Assembly (NCBI GenBank): GCA_026874595.1
Contig: CM049316.1
Coordinates: 53,451,676 to 53,515,675 of the forward strand
DNA from: Sipunculus nudus
Taxonomy: Eukaryota; Annelida; Sipuncula; Golfingiida; Sipunculidae
Direction: 5' to 3'
Length of the DNA: 64,000 nt
The position numbers were made by a program, and so were the translations under genes. Below are positions 9,396 to 22,888 of this stretch, piece after piece. The notes beneath the pieces were generated by a model that saw only the letters and a program-made list of their open reading frames with translations, ran no database searches and was not told where the DNA came from. How positions within the stretch are numbered: the stretch's first letter is position 1; every line of letters begins with the position of its first letter.

Positions 9396-12300
9396 GGATG
9401 CATAAATTGCATCTGTGCCATCATTTAGCTGCTGCTGAAGAATTGCTGTTGCAGTTTTATTTTTAGTTCATTATAGTAATAATATTATCCTGAATGTCTG
9501 CATGACTTCACTATACATCTTTGATGGCTTTCTCATACACAAGACTGGGGCAACACTTACAATCATTTTTTGTGTATTTATAAACTTATAATTTTACATG
9601 GATTATACAAATATTATTAACTAATTTAGGCAATCTGAATGGCTCAGATGATGGTGTTTGGTAGTGCCTGGAGGTTGAGAAAACCATCTGCCTTAGACAT
9701 GTCTCTACAACTCACTTTCATAGTCATGCCAGGGATCAGGAACCCAGATTGCCAACGGACAGAGCCAAACATTTTACCCTTCGAATGTCCTGGCCCCCAT
9801 GTAGATTACATCCCTACACATTAATCAGGATTGATTTGCATTATTAGCCTGAATTTTGCATGTCCATACATCTCAGATAGTTTTGGGCATATACGAGACT
9901 GGTGGCACCAACGTAAGTGTGTTCAGGTCTCAGTCATTCAGTCACAAGCTGTATTTGACATGATTATGATGACGGTACTTGGGTGTGAGGTACTGGTGTG
10001 CTCTCACATCCAGTTAGCAGGCTGTGGTTATTGCTGGTGTCTGCAGTGGGATGGTAAGATCACTCACAGTCACAGGATCAGGCAACTACTGAATAGACAG
10101 TAATTGGCTTCTTAATCCGATCAATCTGCCTAGTTTGTTACAAGTGCCATCCCATTTCATGCTTTGGCCCATTGGGCATCTAAGGATTCTCAAATGTTAT
10201 GAAGCACAAAGCACTGAGGGATCCCCACTCTTCATGTCTTATTTACCGCAGCATCAAGCAACCTTGTAAGTGTCATGTTGTGGCTTGAAAAGTGGAAAAT
10301 CTGAGTGTTTGCAAACCAACAGATGTTACACTTTGAACAAGTCAAGCATATAAATGGGTTATTGAATACATATCCTCTAGTTTCCGTATGTAAAGAGTAT
10401 GTCAATATTTGATTTTTACATGCAATTAGTTTCTGTTCAAAGGATAATATTACATATTTGATGTAAATGTCTGTGGGTCTCCATTTACCTTGTCTGATAG
10501 GAAAAGATGCCAAATAGTAGTTTGAATTTGGTATGGGAAAATCATTTTCTTATGTTACATTATTACATCAGTCTTTAACAAGGTAGTATATTTGATTGAT
10601 AAAAATAATTACTTTTGGTCACAATATAATTAAACTTAATAAAAAACAGTTTTAATTATTACAAGAGGCATGTATACAATCTGAGGAGGGAGATTAGTCT
10701 GTATTAGTGAAATAGTTAAGGATTTGCAAACAGATGACTGAAGTACTAAGGCAATTCACATCATTTTCCAAATGTTATTCTTGAAGTAAAGAAGTTGTTT
10801 TAAATACAATATATAGCTTTTATCCCCTTTTTTCTTATATAACCTTGATATTTTTTCTGTAGGTTGCTTAAATCCAAAGGTGCATCATTGTCAACTCTTT
10901 CCACAATCTGTGATACTGACCATGCGTGACAGAGATGTTGGTTAATACCAAGGGCAGACGGTGTCATATCATGTGTTTGTTTATCCTTTTAGCTGCTACC
11001 TAACCTCCTGCGATGTGTTTCTTGATGAGTTCCCATTTGTGTACATCTTCATCTTGCCCTCTTCTAAAAATGTCAGTGCTGAATTCATGACAAGGCATGA
11101 GATATGTGGTCCCAGTTACTGCAGAATCCTCAGACAAACCTAATAACCATCAATTGATAGGGACATTGGTTTGTCATTTGGGACAGAGGACATGTAGACA
11201 TTTATAGTCTTACTGCCATGTTCCTGATAACACTCTGTGCTACGGCATACAAAAACATCTCATCATGTTGACAGATTTGCAGCTCTTCTGAGGCAGGGCA
11301 TAATTTGGATATGCAGGTTCAGATCTGGCTGAAGCCACATAAGAGTACCTGTCATTATGCCAATGAGAAATTCTTTATTGAATTAACATATGTGCATCAT
11401 ATTTTTTTATTTAATTTAAGCTAATCAGGGAATGGTATGGTTGGCTTAATGTACAAACTAAGGATTTATGTATGAAGTGTATTCAGTATTGATGTAACCT
11501 TTCTGATGGTTGAGAGATCACTTATCAATCACTAAAGTGGGCTTGTCTTTACATGTAACTTACACCTTGATCTACATTTACCTAGGTGCAGTATTATTTT
11601 GACATTATGTACGGATTAATGGTTTACATGGCTGATTAGGTTTTTCATGCTCTTGCAATTAACTGCCTTAAAGACCACTGTACTGAATCAATAAAGGAAC
11701 CCATTTTCTTTGATCATCAGTGTCTTAATTATCCTGGGCCATTTTCTTGCAGTGAATCTTTTTTCAAATTGCATAACACTGTCAATCATATTTTATCAAC
11801 CGGGCATAAATGTAGGAGGTTATGATGTCCTGTTATTATCTAATAAGGTATAAATATTGTCCTGTAATTTGTCCACTTATCTCACCAAGAGGTTGAGGAG
11901 TGATGGCATATATTTTTATGGCACTGAAGGTAGGAGAGGGCCACTCCTACCTCATTAAAAGTAAGAGAGCTTTATTATGCAATTTAAAAAAAAAAACCAG
12001 TTGTGTTTTGGGAAATCTCAAACTGATAATTAACCTTTGAACTATAAAAGAATGATAAAGATTATTTTTCAATACATCAGGACATGCATATCTGCACAAG
12101 TCCTGAACTTTTCTGTGGGATTGTTTTGTGGATCCATTCATGCTGAAATATCAGAGGTTAGGTACACAGGATATGGACAAGAAGACAAGTTTTTATTTAG
12201 TTTGTGTATTATTTAGCCTTTAATACCTGTGAGCCTGGGATATACTAGATAAAGTTCAACAGGTCCCATCTATTTCAGGTTTATTGACAGTGGTATGACA

Positions 12301-12640
12301 GGTACGATGAGAAATGGTACTTGTGAAAAGTAAGATGAGATAAAAATGTCCTAAGACCTTCCCATGGGGCAATCTGACCAGCGAAGTTACTGCTTTTACA
12401 GTAAAGGGAAGTCAGCCTGGGTTTAATGCCATATTCTTCCTAACATAATCATGACCACTTCAGAGATGTTTACATGACCTTCATTGCCAAATGGATGACT
12501 TAACTTGTAAAAATGCTGCAAACAACTTATTCTGAACCAAGTGAAAGGATTAGGATGGTTTAAATCATATAAATCTTCAAGATTTTAAGTGATTGATATT
12601 TAATATATGGCTTTATAGTTGTCGTTGTTAATCTGATAAA
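9396..12640. other. Mostly unique DNA with short R3-like fragments
   Basis: At about 9505-9570 (CATCTTTGATGGCTTTCTCA, ACAAGACTGGGGCAAC) and 9860-9930 (CATCTCAGATAG, GAGACTGGTGGCACCA) the sequence matches the core units of the R3 family seen near 33250-33340. The rest, including 10100-12640, shows nothing I can name. Short open frames at 9639-9824, 9831-10103, 10232-10513 and 10961-11143 are unsupported. Confidence 0.45.
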
Positions 12641-12659
12641 AAAACTAAACATGCACTCT

Positions 12660-13140
12660 CTGTATATACCCCAGCCAGCTTCACTCTATGAAAAACCCCA
12701 GCCAGCTGCACTCTTTTTGCTATACACCCCAGCCAGCTGTTCCCCGGCCAGCTGCACTCTATATCTCAAACAGCTGCACTCTATGTATATCACAGCCAGC
12801 TGCACTCTATGTATACCCCAACCAGCTGCACTCTATGTATACCCCAACCAGCTGCAATCTATGTATACCCCAGCGAGCTGCACTCTATTTAGTCCCCAGC
12901 CAGCTGCACTCTATTTATACCTCAGCCAGCTGCAATCTTTGTATATACCCCAGCCAGCTGTACTTTATAACCCAAGCAGCTACACTTGGTGCATACCCCA
13001 AGCAGCTGCACTCTATGTATACCCCAAGCAGCTGCACTCTATGTATACCCCAAGCAGCTGCACTCTATATATACCCCAGCCAGCTGCACACTATGTATAC
13101 CCAAGCAAGCTGCACTCTATGTATACCTGGCACAGCTAGG
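12660..13140 (+). repeat. 26 bp minisatellite, about 17-18 units
   Basis: The unit contains CCAGCTGCACTCTATGTAT joined by ACCCCA(A/G)C. Best-kept copies (12800-12870, 12990-13080) are 26 bp long, others are slightly shorter. Because 26 is not a multiple of three and the unit contains no stop in any forward frame, all three forward frames stay open and read the same peptides in rotation (PAALY, QLHSMY, SCTLCIP). The overlapping frames of 162, 151 and 97 codons are therefore one repeat read three ways, and I do not call a gene. Confidence 0.9.
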
Positions 13141-16100
13141 TGAAGATGTTACACGGATCACGTCCAGAAAGTTTTTTACCCCTTTTCACCCCTGGGCCTA
13201 CCTGTTTGTATTATACCAGAATCTTGATTTCGGTGTCACCAACAGAAATTTTTTTGCAGGATCTTGCATCCACATCTAGAACAACTGCAAACATTTTTCC
13301 TTACCACAGAAGAATTTCATTTAAATACATTAATAATTGTTATCTTATCCACAAGTAGTAACCAGTACAGAGATGGTCAGACTCGGATGAATACATTTGT
13401 TCCACCATCAGTGCAGACACAGGTAACTGTCTGTTCGTGATGATTCATGTATTTAACTGACTAAATCTGCATGCACAGTCACTTAGTTGTCAACCATTGT
13501 GTGTTCTGTATAAAATACTATACCCCTGAGATGATGAGGTAATGTTGTTAATTTTCTCTGCTCTGTGTGGCTTTCACATCACTAATTTTTACAGAATCAC
13601 AAGGTGATGAAATCAGATGTCTGTGGCAGGATGATTCTGACAGACATTGAACAGAGCAGCTGGTTATGCTGTGACACAGGATAAATATGATAGAATCCGC
13701 AGCCTCGTGCTGACGTCAGCTCAGGTCATTTAATGGTATTTTTCTATACCACTACCTTTACTTTATTGCTTCCAATTTTTTTAGAGTTTCTGGTGGCAGG
13801 TACAAGCATCAAGCTTTTTGAGTGCATGTCCATGAAGAAATTCTAGCTGTGCCACTTACATGTGATCCAGCTCCTATATTATTGGTATTTTCTCTGTCCA
13901 AATTGTTGAAGGTCAGAAAACAATAAATGCTATGAAGTACATTTTACCCAGATGGTGAAGGTTATATGTTTTTCCTTGGTTGGTTCCTGGATGGCTTGCC
14001 TTTTAGCAACTTAACTAAAAAAGATATGAAAAGATTTTCATCAAATGTTTTGTTTGTGTGTGTGTTGGAGGGTATTGGTAACACATAATTAAGGAACATT
14101 GCTTTAAATTTAGGAGGTAATCTTGATCACTAAAATATATTTTTAATTTTAAGTATTCTATTGTGGGATTGTGTAATTTCTTTATCCCAACTCAGGATGA
14201 TTGCCAGTCATTGGCTTTAGGGGTTGTCTTTGGTCTAGAGCTGTCGTTTGGAACCAGCCATTAAGTATGTGAACCATAACACACATAAGCATCTTCTGTG
14301 TATAACTCAGGAAAGTTTGATTGAGCTCTTGGTGGAGGTACCTCTGTATAGCCTCAGACTACACATCTAGTTACATTGACAGATTCCCGGTACTCAGAAA
14401 ACTGCAGATACATTGACAAAGACAAATAACTTTATTTTGCAGAATATATGATTTCACTAGAAATGATGTGTTTTGTAGATGGTCTGTACTGTTCTTTACT
14501 TCTCACACTGTCAGAGAGCTTGAGTTATTCATAGGCTTCACAGTTACAATGCAATATTCATACAGAGAATCAGTATTTACTTTGGTATTTTTACCAGGAA
14601 ATCTACATTTTATCATGTATGTAAATACCCCACAGACAAAGTAATGCATCCAACTGATCAACTCATACATGAAGAAATCTACACTTTATCTCATAGTAAA
14701 TATTATAGTCAAGTATACATCTACATTTATCTGAAAGTCAACAATGACATTTATTATCATTTGCATCCACATTTTATCTTTAAGCTTGTTCACACTTCAA
14801 AAAACAGACATGGAAGGCTTTATCTATGGGCTTAATGGTAGAACTGCATTTTGTTATCATGAAGACATCTTTTAGGTGTGCAGTGTCATTATTATTTTCA
14901 GAAAAAGGTCAAGCATAATTATTCTCATATTTCTGGATAAAAATTGAAAGGTACATTTGTTACATGCATGTGATGAGTAAAGGATGCCAGCTGGCATACT
15001 GAAAGATGTCAAGTATCTGTGTTGGAGAAACAGCAACTACCGTAGTACAAAACCTGTGATGGTCCCAAGTGGTTTTTCATCTTTAAATAAATGAATATAA
15101 AACCCTCAGAATCCAGGAAAAAGGAAATTGACTTATAGTGTGGGTATTTCCACAACAAAGTCCCAGCATTTATAAGTGAATAAAACTGTTTCATATAAAC
15201 TTGCTGCCATTGAGATAGGCTTCACCAGTTTACTAAGTACAAATAAAACATTTAAAGTTTGTCATTACTCTCTAATGAAGTCATGTGAATCATACAATAT
15301 CCTTAAAAAATGTGTCTTCTTCAGATTAAAAATAAGGCTTGATAAAATAAAATGACAAATATTGATATAAAAAATATGAGACATCACTGCAAACATATTT
15401 ATGGTTGTATCCTGGTATTGGACACTTCCTGTTGTATGGTCTAACGCTGTTACTGTCAAACCTTGTCTACAAGGTAACTAAGATCAATATATCGCTTTGT
15501 ATGTACATAGATATTGGTCAGAGGGTGAAGCTTATTTTAAATTGAGTCATGTTCTTGACTCTGTGATTGACAGTGACTTCATATAAATTTTAATGTGTTC
15601 AAATTTCTCATAGCCATGACAAAATAACCTTCAAGCCTTTTTAAAATAAACTGATAGGGGCCTGCAAGTCATGATGTAAGTCATAACAGCTAGAACACCC
15701 ATTCTAAGGGTAAGATCAAAATATTTGCTGTGTGGTAGTATTTGACATCAGAGGCCTATATGGTCGTGTTTTATTTGCTAAATAATGAAGAAAAATGTTA
15801 CACAAAATTTGTGGTGGTTACCCTTGCAGCGAGAACTGAAGTTTGAAACAGTTTTGGCTACACCAGTGAAGCAGTCATGGCGGATGGAGAAACTGTCCCA
15901 GTAAATTCAGCCTCGTTATTTATAACTGCTGCATGAATACATATAATTCAACCATGAATGTCATATTTATTATTTTTTCAAACAAAAATAACGTCACTTT
16001 TTGCCTTACTTCTGGGAAAATGACATTTCGACAAGCAGATCAAAATGAAAAAGAAATGTTAGAAATGGCATGCACATCTGCTTATAACAGAATTGATCCA

Positions 16101-16560
16101 AACCCTATAGCTTGTACTGCCACCTCAACGTCTTCTGTTAATTAAAAACCAACTTTTGGGTGGTAGCTAGGTTCCTTCTAGTATGCCCATTGATCCTTCA
16201 TAGTTGTATCTGTTGGACAATTAAGGTTTTGTACATTGGGCAACCTGCAAATAATTACACTCTACTTTTTACAGAACTTGAACTCTTCAGATTTCTCAGG
16301 AATGGCTTCATGGATTTATCAAAAATTGCATGCATGTGCTACATTGAACTTAGTCAGCTTTATCTGTCACACACAACTTATATCACATACATATAGTAAA
16401 ATCAGGAACTGAGACCTCAGATCACTGCAACAATTATACAGAACAACTCCTTACAGCCAGCACATGGTTGAACCTACACTTTTGTTATATTTGACACAAA
16501 TTTAACTTTTTTTCAGAAACATTTGATATATGTCTGAAATTAGAAAAATGTGAAACGAGG
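13141..16560. other. Unique DNA, no gene seen
   Basis: No repeats of size, no splice-flanked coding frames. Open frames at 14644-14835, 15009-15194, 15265-15459, 15933-16145 and 16160-16396 are AT-rich and unsupported. Confidence 0.4.
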
Positions 16561-16578
16561 AGCAATAGCAGTACAGAG

Positions 16579-16706
16579 GTCTGTCATATCTGTCCAACAT
16601 ACAACATACACATCTCCATCCAGCTCATCTGATGAAATATCCTCTTCCAGGTCTGTCATCTCTGTCCAGTACACTACATTTACATGTCCATCCAGCTCAG
16701 TAATAC
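16579..16706 (+). repeat. Two copies of a ~55 bp segment, 72 bp apart
   Basis: GTCTGTCATATCTGTCCA at 16579 and GTCTGTCATCTCTGTCCA at 16651 start two similar segments, each ending CATCCAGCTCA. Both strands are open across them (16550-16813 plus, 16540-16737 minus), because 72 is a multiple of three. Confidence 0.7.
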
Positions 16707-17385
16707 TTCTTCCCAGCAATCTTGCTTTGAGTGACATATCAGATTCCCTGTACTCACAAGGGAAAGCTTATGTGTTAACCCTGCTGGCACCTCCATCCCA
16801 ACGACAGGTTTAAAAAAGTAATTAGAGAATATTCATTGCAAGAATATCAAGAGGTCTCAGCGCCCTTCATACATCATATTCATCACATTAAGTTGAAGCC
16901 AGGTCAGGGACTGCATTCTTACATTAAGATTTGTTCTGATTCAGATAAAGAGAATACCGGTACCCCTCAATAGGAAATTCAGAATTTTGTGTTTCAGCAC
17001 AAGTATTGATCCGTAAAAAAATGTGTCAAATGTATTTTAGGTCCTGGTATTTGTAGCTTCTCAATGGATGCAGCAACATGACAGTTCTCAGAGAGAGGCT
17101 TGCTGACTTTATATGGGGCATGTATTTCCAAGTAGTGTTTTTCTGGAACACTTGAAGCAGTGCTGTATACTTGAAGTTTAGTTCATATTTCACTTCTAAC
17201 ACATTTTTAAAATCCAAGAATTGATTATTCTGGCTCATTTAGTGGATCTATGACAATAAATATTATATTTGATGGATAAGTTTATATTTCATAGATGTTT
17301 TCTTGTTCAGTTTTATTTTCCATAATAATAACAAAACTTTTACAAGAACTGTTATTTTTGTATGGTAAGAAAGGAACTTGGCCTT

Positions 17386-17541
17386 ATTATAGGGCCAAGA
17401 GCAATTAAGTTTAATCATTCAGTGAATAAACATAATTTTAGAAATATCAAGAAAATTTTGGCTTGATTAGGACCAGGAGCAATTAAGATTAATCATTCAT
17501 TGAATAAGAAAATTTTTAGAAATATCAACAAAGTTTTACCA
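17386..17541 (+). repeat. 78 bp tandem duplication
   Basis: GAGCAATTAAG(T/A)TTAATCATTCA and GAAATATCAA(G/C) recur at a spacing of 78 bp (GCAATTAAG at 17401 and 17479). Each copy holds TAAT-core motifs of the type bound by homeodomain proteins, but there is no further evidence of function. Confidence 0.8.
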
Positions 17542-17639
17542 AAGTGTTTAATGTGTCTTTAATGGTGTTGTTTTGTGTCTTTGAACACTTGATCTGCTCA
17601 TCTTGAGCTGCATTGATTCTAGGATTTGCTGAATGATTG

Positions 17640-18160
17640 TTTTAATTATTTCCTAATGGAGCCCATGTGTGGATAACAAATGAGAGGAAATGCTCTTTGA
17701 TATCTATCTTTATAACTTTTGCCTTCCCCCGTGGTTCCTGGTGATAAATTAGTCATTTCAAAAGGAGATTCATGAGGCTCAGCCGAATATTCTTGGCCTC
17801 AGTTCTGCACCCTGCAGTCTCTGATGAGCAAAAAATATGAAATTAAAGCTGTTACATGGCACTGCAGGCTTTAGGTTGACATGTCTTCAAAGTATAATTG
17901 ACAAACATCTTAATTGCTTAAGCATTAAACAGATCAGCAAGATGAGTGGACCAGTAATTGTCAGCAAAAAGAATTATCTCAAAACCTAGAATGAATCATC
18001 CATGAGCAGTTAATATTTATGAGTCTAATTGATAGATCAGTATTTTTTAGTGGTTGATACTGTGTTTGTTCCTAGACATCTCCCTAGCATTTGGTTTTTG
18101 ATTATATTAATGTCTTGATTGATGAAAGAATTAATATATAATGTGTCTTGGTAAGTGAGC
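17640..18160. other. Possible conserved non-coding stretch
   Basis: The sequence is non-repetitive, has no long open frames and carries many TAAT/ATTA and CAATTA-type motifs (for example GACAAACATCTTAATTGC, TCTAATTGATAGATC). This texture is like animal conserved non-coding elements. Only comparison with another species could tell. Confidence 0.25.
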
Positions 18161-18589
18161 AGCTGCTGATATTGGTCAGGTATTTGTCTTCTCTGAAGTT
18201 CTAGTATTGCCACTGCAGACTTTTTAAATTTAAAAATATCATGCTTTTTTATATGTATTTTTTGTGTTTATTATGAATACCTTAATTTTTAACAAAAAAA
18301 ACTTTGATCAGGCAAATTTGAAAAAAAAAAACTTTTCTATATGAGAATAATTTGATAAAATAATTACTATGGTCCTACGTTGTGGTATAGTCTATCACAT
18401 GCCAGCAGGTCCATCACTGGATACCTCATCATTCATGAACCTTGTTCAAATCCTGCATACGTGGAATAATATTATTTCAGTTTATAAAAAAGAAATTGAA
18501 CAAATTTCTTGCATTTTTTTAGGGTATTTGCAAGATTTAATTCTTTTGCATAAAATCTTGAATGTAACAGCTTCATACTGAAAGATGTG

Positions 18590-19090
18590 TGTTTCAGAAA
18601 ACTGCTGACAGGACTTCCAAAACTATAAGATCCAAAAGTTTGAACAGAGTAGTCTGCAGAGGTCAGAGACCTTTTCTTTTTGTCTGGCAACCTTCTCAAA
18701 ACACCTGTTGACTGGTGAACAGACATTGTTTTCCTCCCTAAAAAGTGTGCGGTTTCCTTGTTAGTCTGTTGTATACATGTCTGAAAGGTTTTTGGTGCGT
18801 GTAGCAATCAGTAGTCAGAGGAGAAAAAAAGCAGTCCTGTGTGAGATAATCCTCTCGGTATACTATATACATTTCAGTAAACTAAACACCAAGGCCAGCT
18901 CACTGCAGCAGAACAGGGAAGGTTACATGATTTCCAGTCACTGAAGACATGATATACTCCAAGGGTGGTAACAGACGCATGTGACCTAAACAAGAGGACT
19001 CGCAGGCCAACAGCTCAGGCTGGGTACTCCCTTGTGGAATAAAGAAAACTAGTGGGCATTCAGTGGAGGACATTATCCTTCCCAAAGTTC
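18590..19090 (-). other. Unique, less AT-rich block with minus-strand open frames
   Basis: Minus-strand frames over 18472-18807 (111 codons) and 18900-19085 (61 codons) fall in a block with more balanced base composition than its surroundings. The first half of the longer one has ordinary amino-acid composition (contains RRLPDKKKRSL). No convincing splice sites or start were found, and I recognise no family. It may be a relic or untranslated sequence. Confidence 0.2.
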
Positions 19091-21439
19091 ATACATTTCA
19101 AAAGAAATTTTTAAAAGGCCAACAGTACTGGGATTTAAATTCTGAACTGCTCATGTTGTGAGGAGGATATGCTTCTACTTGCTACTAGAAGGTCTGTCCC
19201 CAAGATTATGTAATTTCATGTTTCACATAGGAAGGCTGTGTAGGAGTAAGTGAGGAGGAGTAAGGAGGAAATTATACTTTGAAAACTATGGTATACAGTA
19301 CTTGATCCCCATCTGCATCATGTATCTGAATCAAAATCAAACAACAAACCACCCAGCAGACAAACAAGGTCAAAACATAACCCTCCTTGACAGAAGTATT
19401 TATTAAGACATGTTCATTCTACTGGAAGTTTGCACAAATGCTTGTGAAAAAATGTAGTTTGATGCAGTGTCTGTCAACTGCAGGTTGCTGTTTATTTAGC
19501 GTTAGTCCTGTTTTCATATAACTTTCTGTTTCAACTGCTTTGCTATCATTTAAACCATTTGACTAGAGAGCTGAAGGGAGCTAGTGCTTGAGTCCAGTCT
19601 AAGTCATCCTTACCAAGTACACAAGTCCAAAATCAGAACTGAACTACTCATGCAGGCCTCTGTTTTGGGACATGTATGCAGTTATAATTTTGTAGTTATT
19701 ATTTATCTTGGTAACTATAATTGGTTTGTTCGTGCATTATAATGTGTCATACCATCACTTCACATGAATTACCAACATAAATGTAAATGAAGTTATTTTA
19801 CCTAATTATATGCAGGTTGTTTATGGAAATCACTGAAAAAGTATAGAATCCTTTTTTTCCGATATATTTTTGTTGTATTACTGTATGTTACTGTCATTTG
19901 TCTGGCACGTCTCCAGCCAATCAGGTTCCTGATGGCTTTTTTTATGGGGACAAGTGTATAGGATCTTCAGTTTTTTTATTGGCTTTTGTATATATGACAT
20001 ACCATCATGTCAGAGCAATAACCTGCTTTAGTTTGGGTTGGTATTTAAATTTGAGTTGATATTCAATTTCTGATGCATTCCCATTTATGAAAGGAAGTTA
20101 AGGCAAACACATTTCTTGTTTCTAATAATCTTTTGTCTGTTAGGAGCACTTTTTATTTGATATTTACCATTTAAAGTCCACCTGAGCCTGCTGAGACTAT
20201 TTCTCCGCTCAAACCACTTATCCAAGCCTCTTTTTTATGTATAGATTCTTTTCTCCACATATTGTTCACATGTACTTGCCAACAGCAAATACAGGGAAAG
20301 GAAATTGCTAAAGATTACATTTGGAGGAAAGAAAAATTATTTCAGTGAAAAACAGTTTTGACAATGCATGTTAAAGAATAAAGAAGATAAACTTGCTGTC
20401 TGTAGGGTTCTTCTTATCCTGCCATGGCTGAGCTTATTTACATTTTTGCAGCCTGGGCGGGTGTTTTTTTCTTCACAATGATCCTGGCCTATCTGACGGA
20501 GTAAGAGAGATGAAAGGAAGTGCAGCATGATATATTAGACAGCTCCTCAGCTGCTGGATAAAGGCAGCTCCGTTTAATAGTAATAGGCTGATCATACGCT
20601 AAGAACAGGCAAGATTCTCTGAAGATTTACTAAACCCACAAAATGGATCGTAGAGCACCATAGTTTAAGCAGGAGTGCCTTTGATAGATATGAGAGTAAT
20701 GAAGGGACATATTTTTCCCTGACCTGCTGAACTATACTTGGACAGAAAAAGAATTTAAAGCAGGATTGACTTCTTTATTTCTCTGTTGCTGCCTAGGTTA
20801 ACCATTTTTACATGTTCCATAATAACCAATTAATAATGCTTACAGATAAATCAGCTGGCAGAACTATAAGTTAATCAATCGTATTTTTCTTTGCTGCAAT
20901 TCGCAGATATCTTAATACAGAAATCTCAAAGTTTCACTGATGTAAAAGCCGAACATCTTGATGCATGAAACATGTCAATTGACAGTACTACCAGCTGTTG
21001 CTTAGGTGACCAGGTAAGCTTACAAAACAGCATTTCGTTAAAGGTTTATTGCTGGACCCAATGTAAGATGACAGTGACATGTCAAGTAGTTTGGCTAACA
21101 TTTGGGTATATATGTTGATCCTAGTATGGCTTGAGTGCTGCCTGACTGATGGTTTTACAACAGCTTGGTAAGACCAGTTACATTCAGATTTGTGGTAGGC
21201 AGACCAGTGGTAAAGTTGACGATTGGGTGACTGTATGCTGATATAATATACACACCAAAATATGTTCAGTAGCATGAAACTGGACATGTTGTTTTATCTA
21301 CCATATGGTCAGGAAATGGATCATGAAAGTCATTTATTACACATAAATATATATAAATATCAGTGATGTTATTAGATTATAAGCATATTTTTTATCCCTC
21401 TTGATGAAGAATTGAAAGACATATTTTGATGTGTTTTAC
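19091..21439. other. Unique DNA, no gene seen
   Basis: Nothing recognised. 20380-20720 is non-repetitive and moderately GC-rich (GCCTGGGCGGGTG, GGATAAAGGCAGCTCC) and could be conserved non-coding sequence. The minus frame at 20988-21287 is unsupported. Confidence 0.35.
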
Positions 21440-21501
<62 letters not shown>

Positions 21502-21526
21502 TATATAAATAAACATATATATATGG
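21440..21526. repeat. (AT)n microsatellite
   Basis: About 85 bp of alternating AT with three interruptions by GT or AAATAAAC. Confidence 0.95.
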
Positions 21527-22271
21527 TATGACAGCTAGGTCAGACAATGAAAGCTGTTCATTCAGTTCATGTAATAGTGGAACAGTCTGATAACTATGGC
21601 ATTTAACAGAAACTTGTAAAATAAAATAATTTGCAGCACCTTTTTCTTTTGAATGCTCTCTGTTTTTCATGTATTCTATTATCAAACTTTAAAGCATAAA
21701 ATCGCCTTACCATTTTCACGGCAGTGGAATCCGATGCTTTTCATTTCTGAGTGTCCATGGGTCACTTAACCAAGATGTGTTTTAATGCTGCAGGCATGTC
21801 ATGTGATCTCATGAAATATGTTTGAAAGTATGTACTATTGATTTGCATGACAAATATAATGACATGCTTTCAGTTTCTCTTGGGGCTCCCCGTATCTGTG
21901 AACGAAATTTGATTCTACTGGTAGTCAGTTATGTGCATTTTCCTGCAGAAGGGTAGAATATTTACTAGTAAGAGGGCTTAATCATAAGCCATAAACTAGT
22001 ATGCCTTAAATGCTGTCAGTTATAACCAAGAAGAAAAAAGGAATTTATTATGCTAGAAGTGTTAACACAGAACATTTAAACACTAAAATTTATGACATAT
22101 TAGAATGTCACAATTTTCCTGAGAACCATGGATCTGTGTTTTGTCATTATATCCATGCTTCAGTTGAAAGCATAATTTCTAAGGATGTGATGTGCATCTG
22201 TGCTGTAAAATGTTTTTTTTTCACAAGTTGATATTGTAAAGAAAATGTGAAAGTAAGCAAAAGATGTTTTT
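21527..22271. other. Unique DNA, no gene seen
   Basis: AT-rich sequence with no recognised repeats or genes. Confidence 0.4.
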
Positions 22272-22480
22272 ATCTCAGCTGACTTTCAGTCGAGCTAAGC
22301 TATAGCCATGAGTCTTTGTCCTTCATTGCCTGCTTTAAGCAAGACAAAATTCCAACTGTTATACCTAAAAACCCAAATCAAATAATGCCCATGTAAAGTC
22401 TGTTAACTTTAAGGTGAAAATAAAATTGTGAGCACATAGAAGTAAGGGTCATCTTAATGTTCATAGTTGCTGAACACATA
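22272..22480 (+). repeat. Degraded R1 5' end
   Basis: TCTCAGCTGACTTTCAGTC then GAGCTAAGCTATAGCC and CTTTGTCC is a worn R1 terminus. Similarity fades within about 200 bp. Confidence 0.5.
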
Positions 22481-22888
22481 TTTTGCATCATAAAGTTGAA
22501 ATCATATGCTTTGTATAATCCTCAGACATACCTTAGACAGATGACAAAGTAAATATGTGAAATTTTCTGTGAAAATGACTCTTGGCATACATTTTTATAT
22601 GAAAAGGAATATGATATGATAACAAGGAGAAAAAAAAAGATTATTCATTGAATTGCCTCTCAACGTACTGTGCAAGCACTCATGAGCTAGGTTGCAGATG
22701 AAAATGCATGGTCATTATTACAAGAGATTCAAAAACTCAAAAACAAACCTTATAAGTTGCATGATGCAGTGTTTCCATTTGCAACAAATCTCTACATATC
22801 AGTCCACAGAGGAAAAGGCAAAAGGCAGTTTAACCATGGTGTTCTAGAGATGAAGCAGAAAAAAAAGGTTTTGAATGTTTTTTTTATT

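Noticed and set aside
12651-13143. Two overlapping frames of 162 and 151 codons
   Set aside because: One 26 bp minisatellite read in different frames.
18440-18470. Possible tRNA B box (GTTCAAATCC)
   Set aside because: No A box at the right distance and no cloverleaf.
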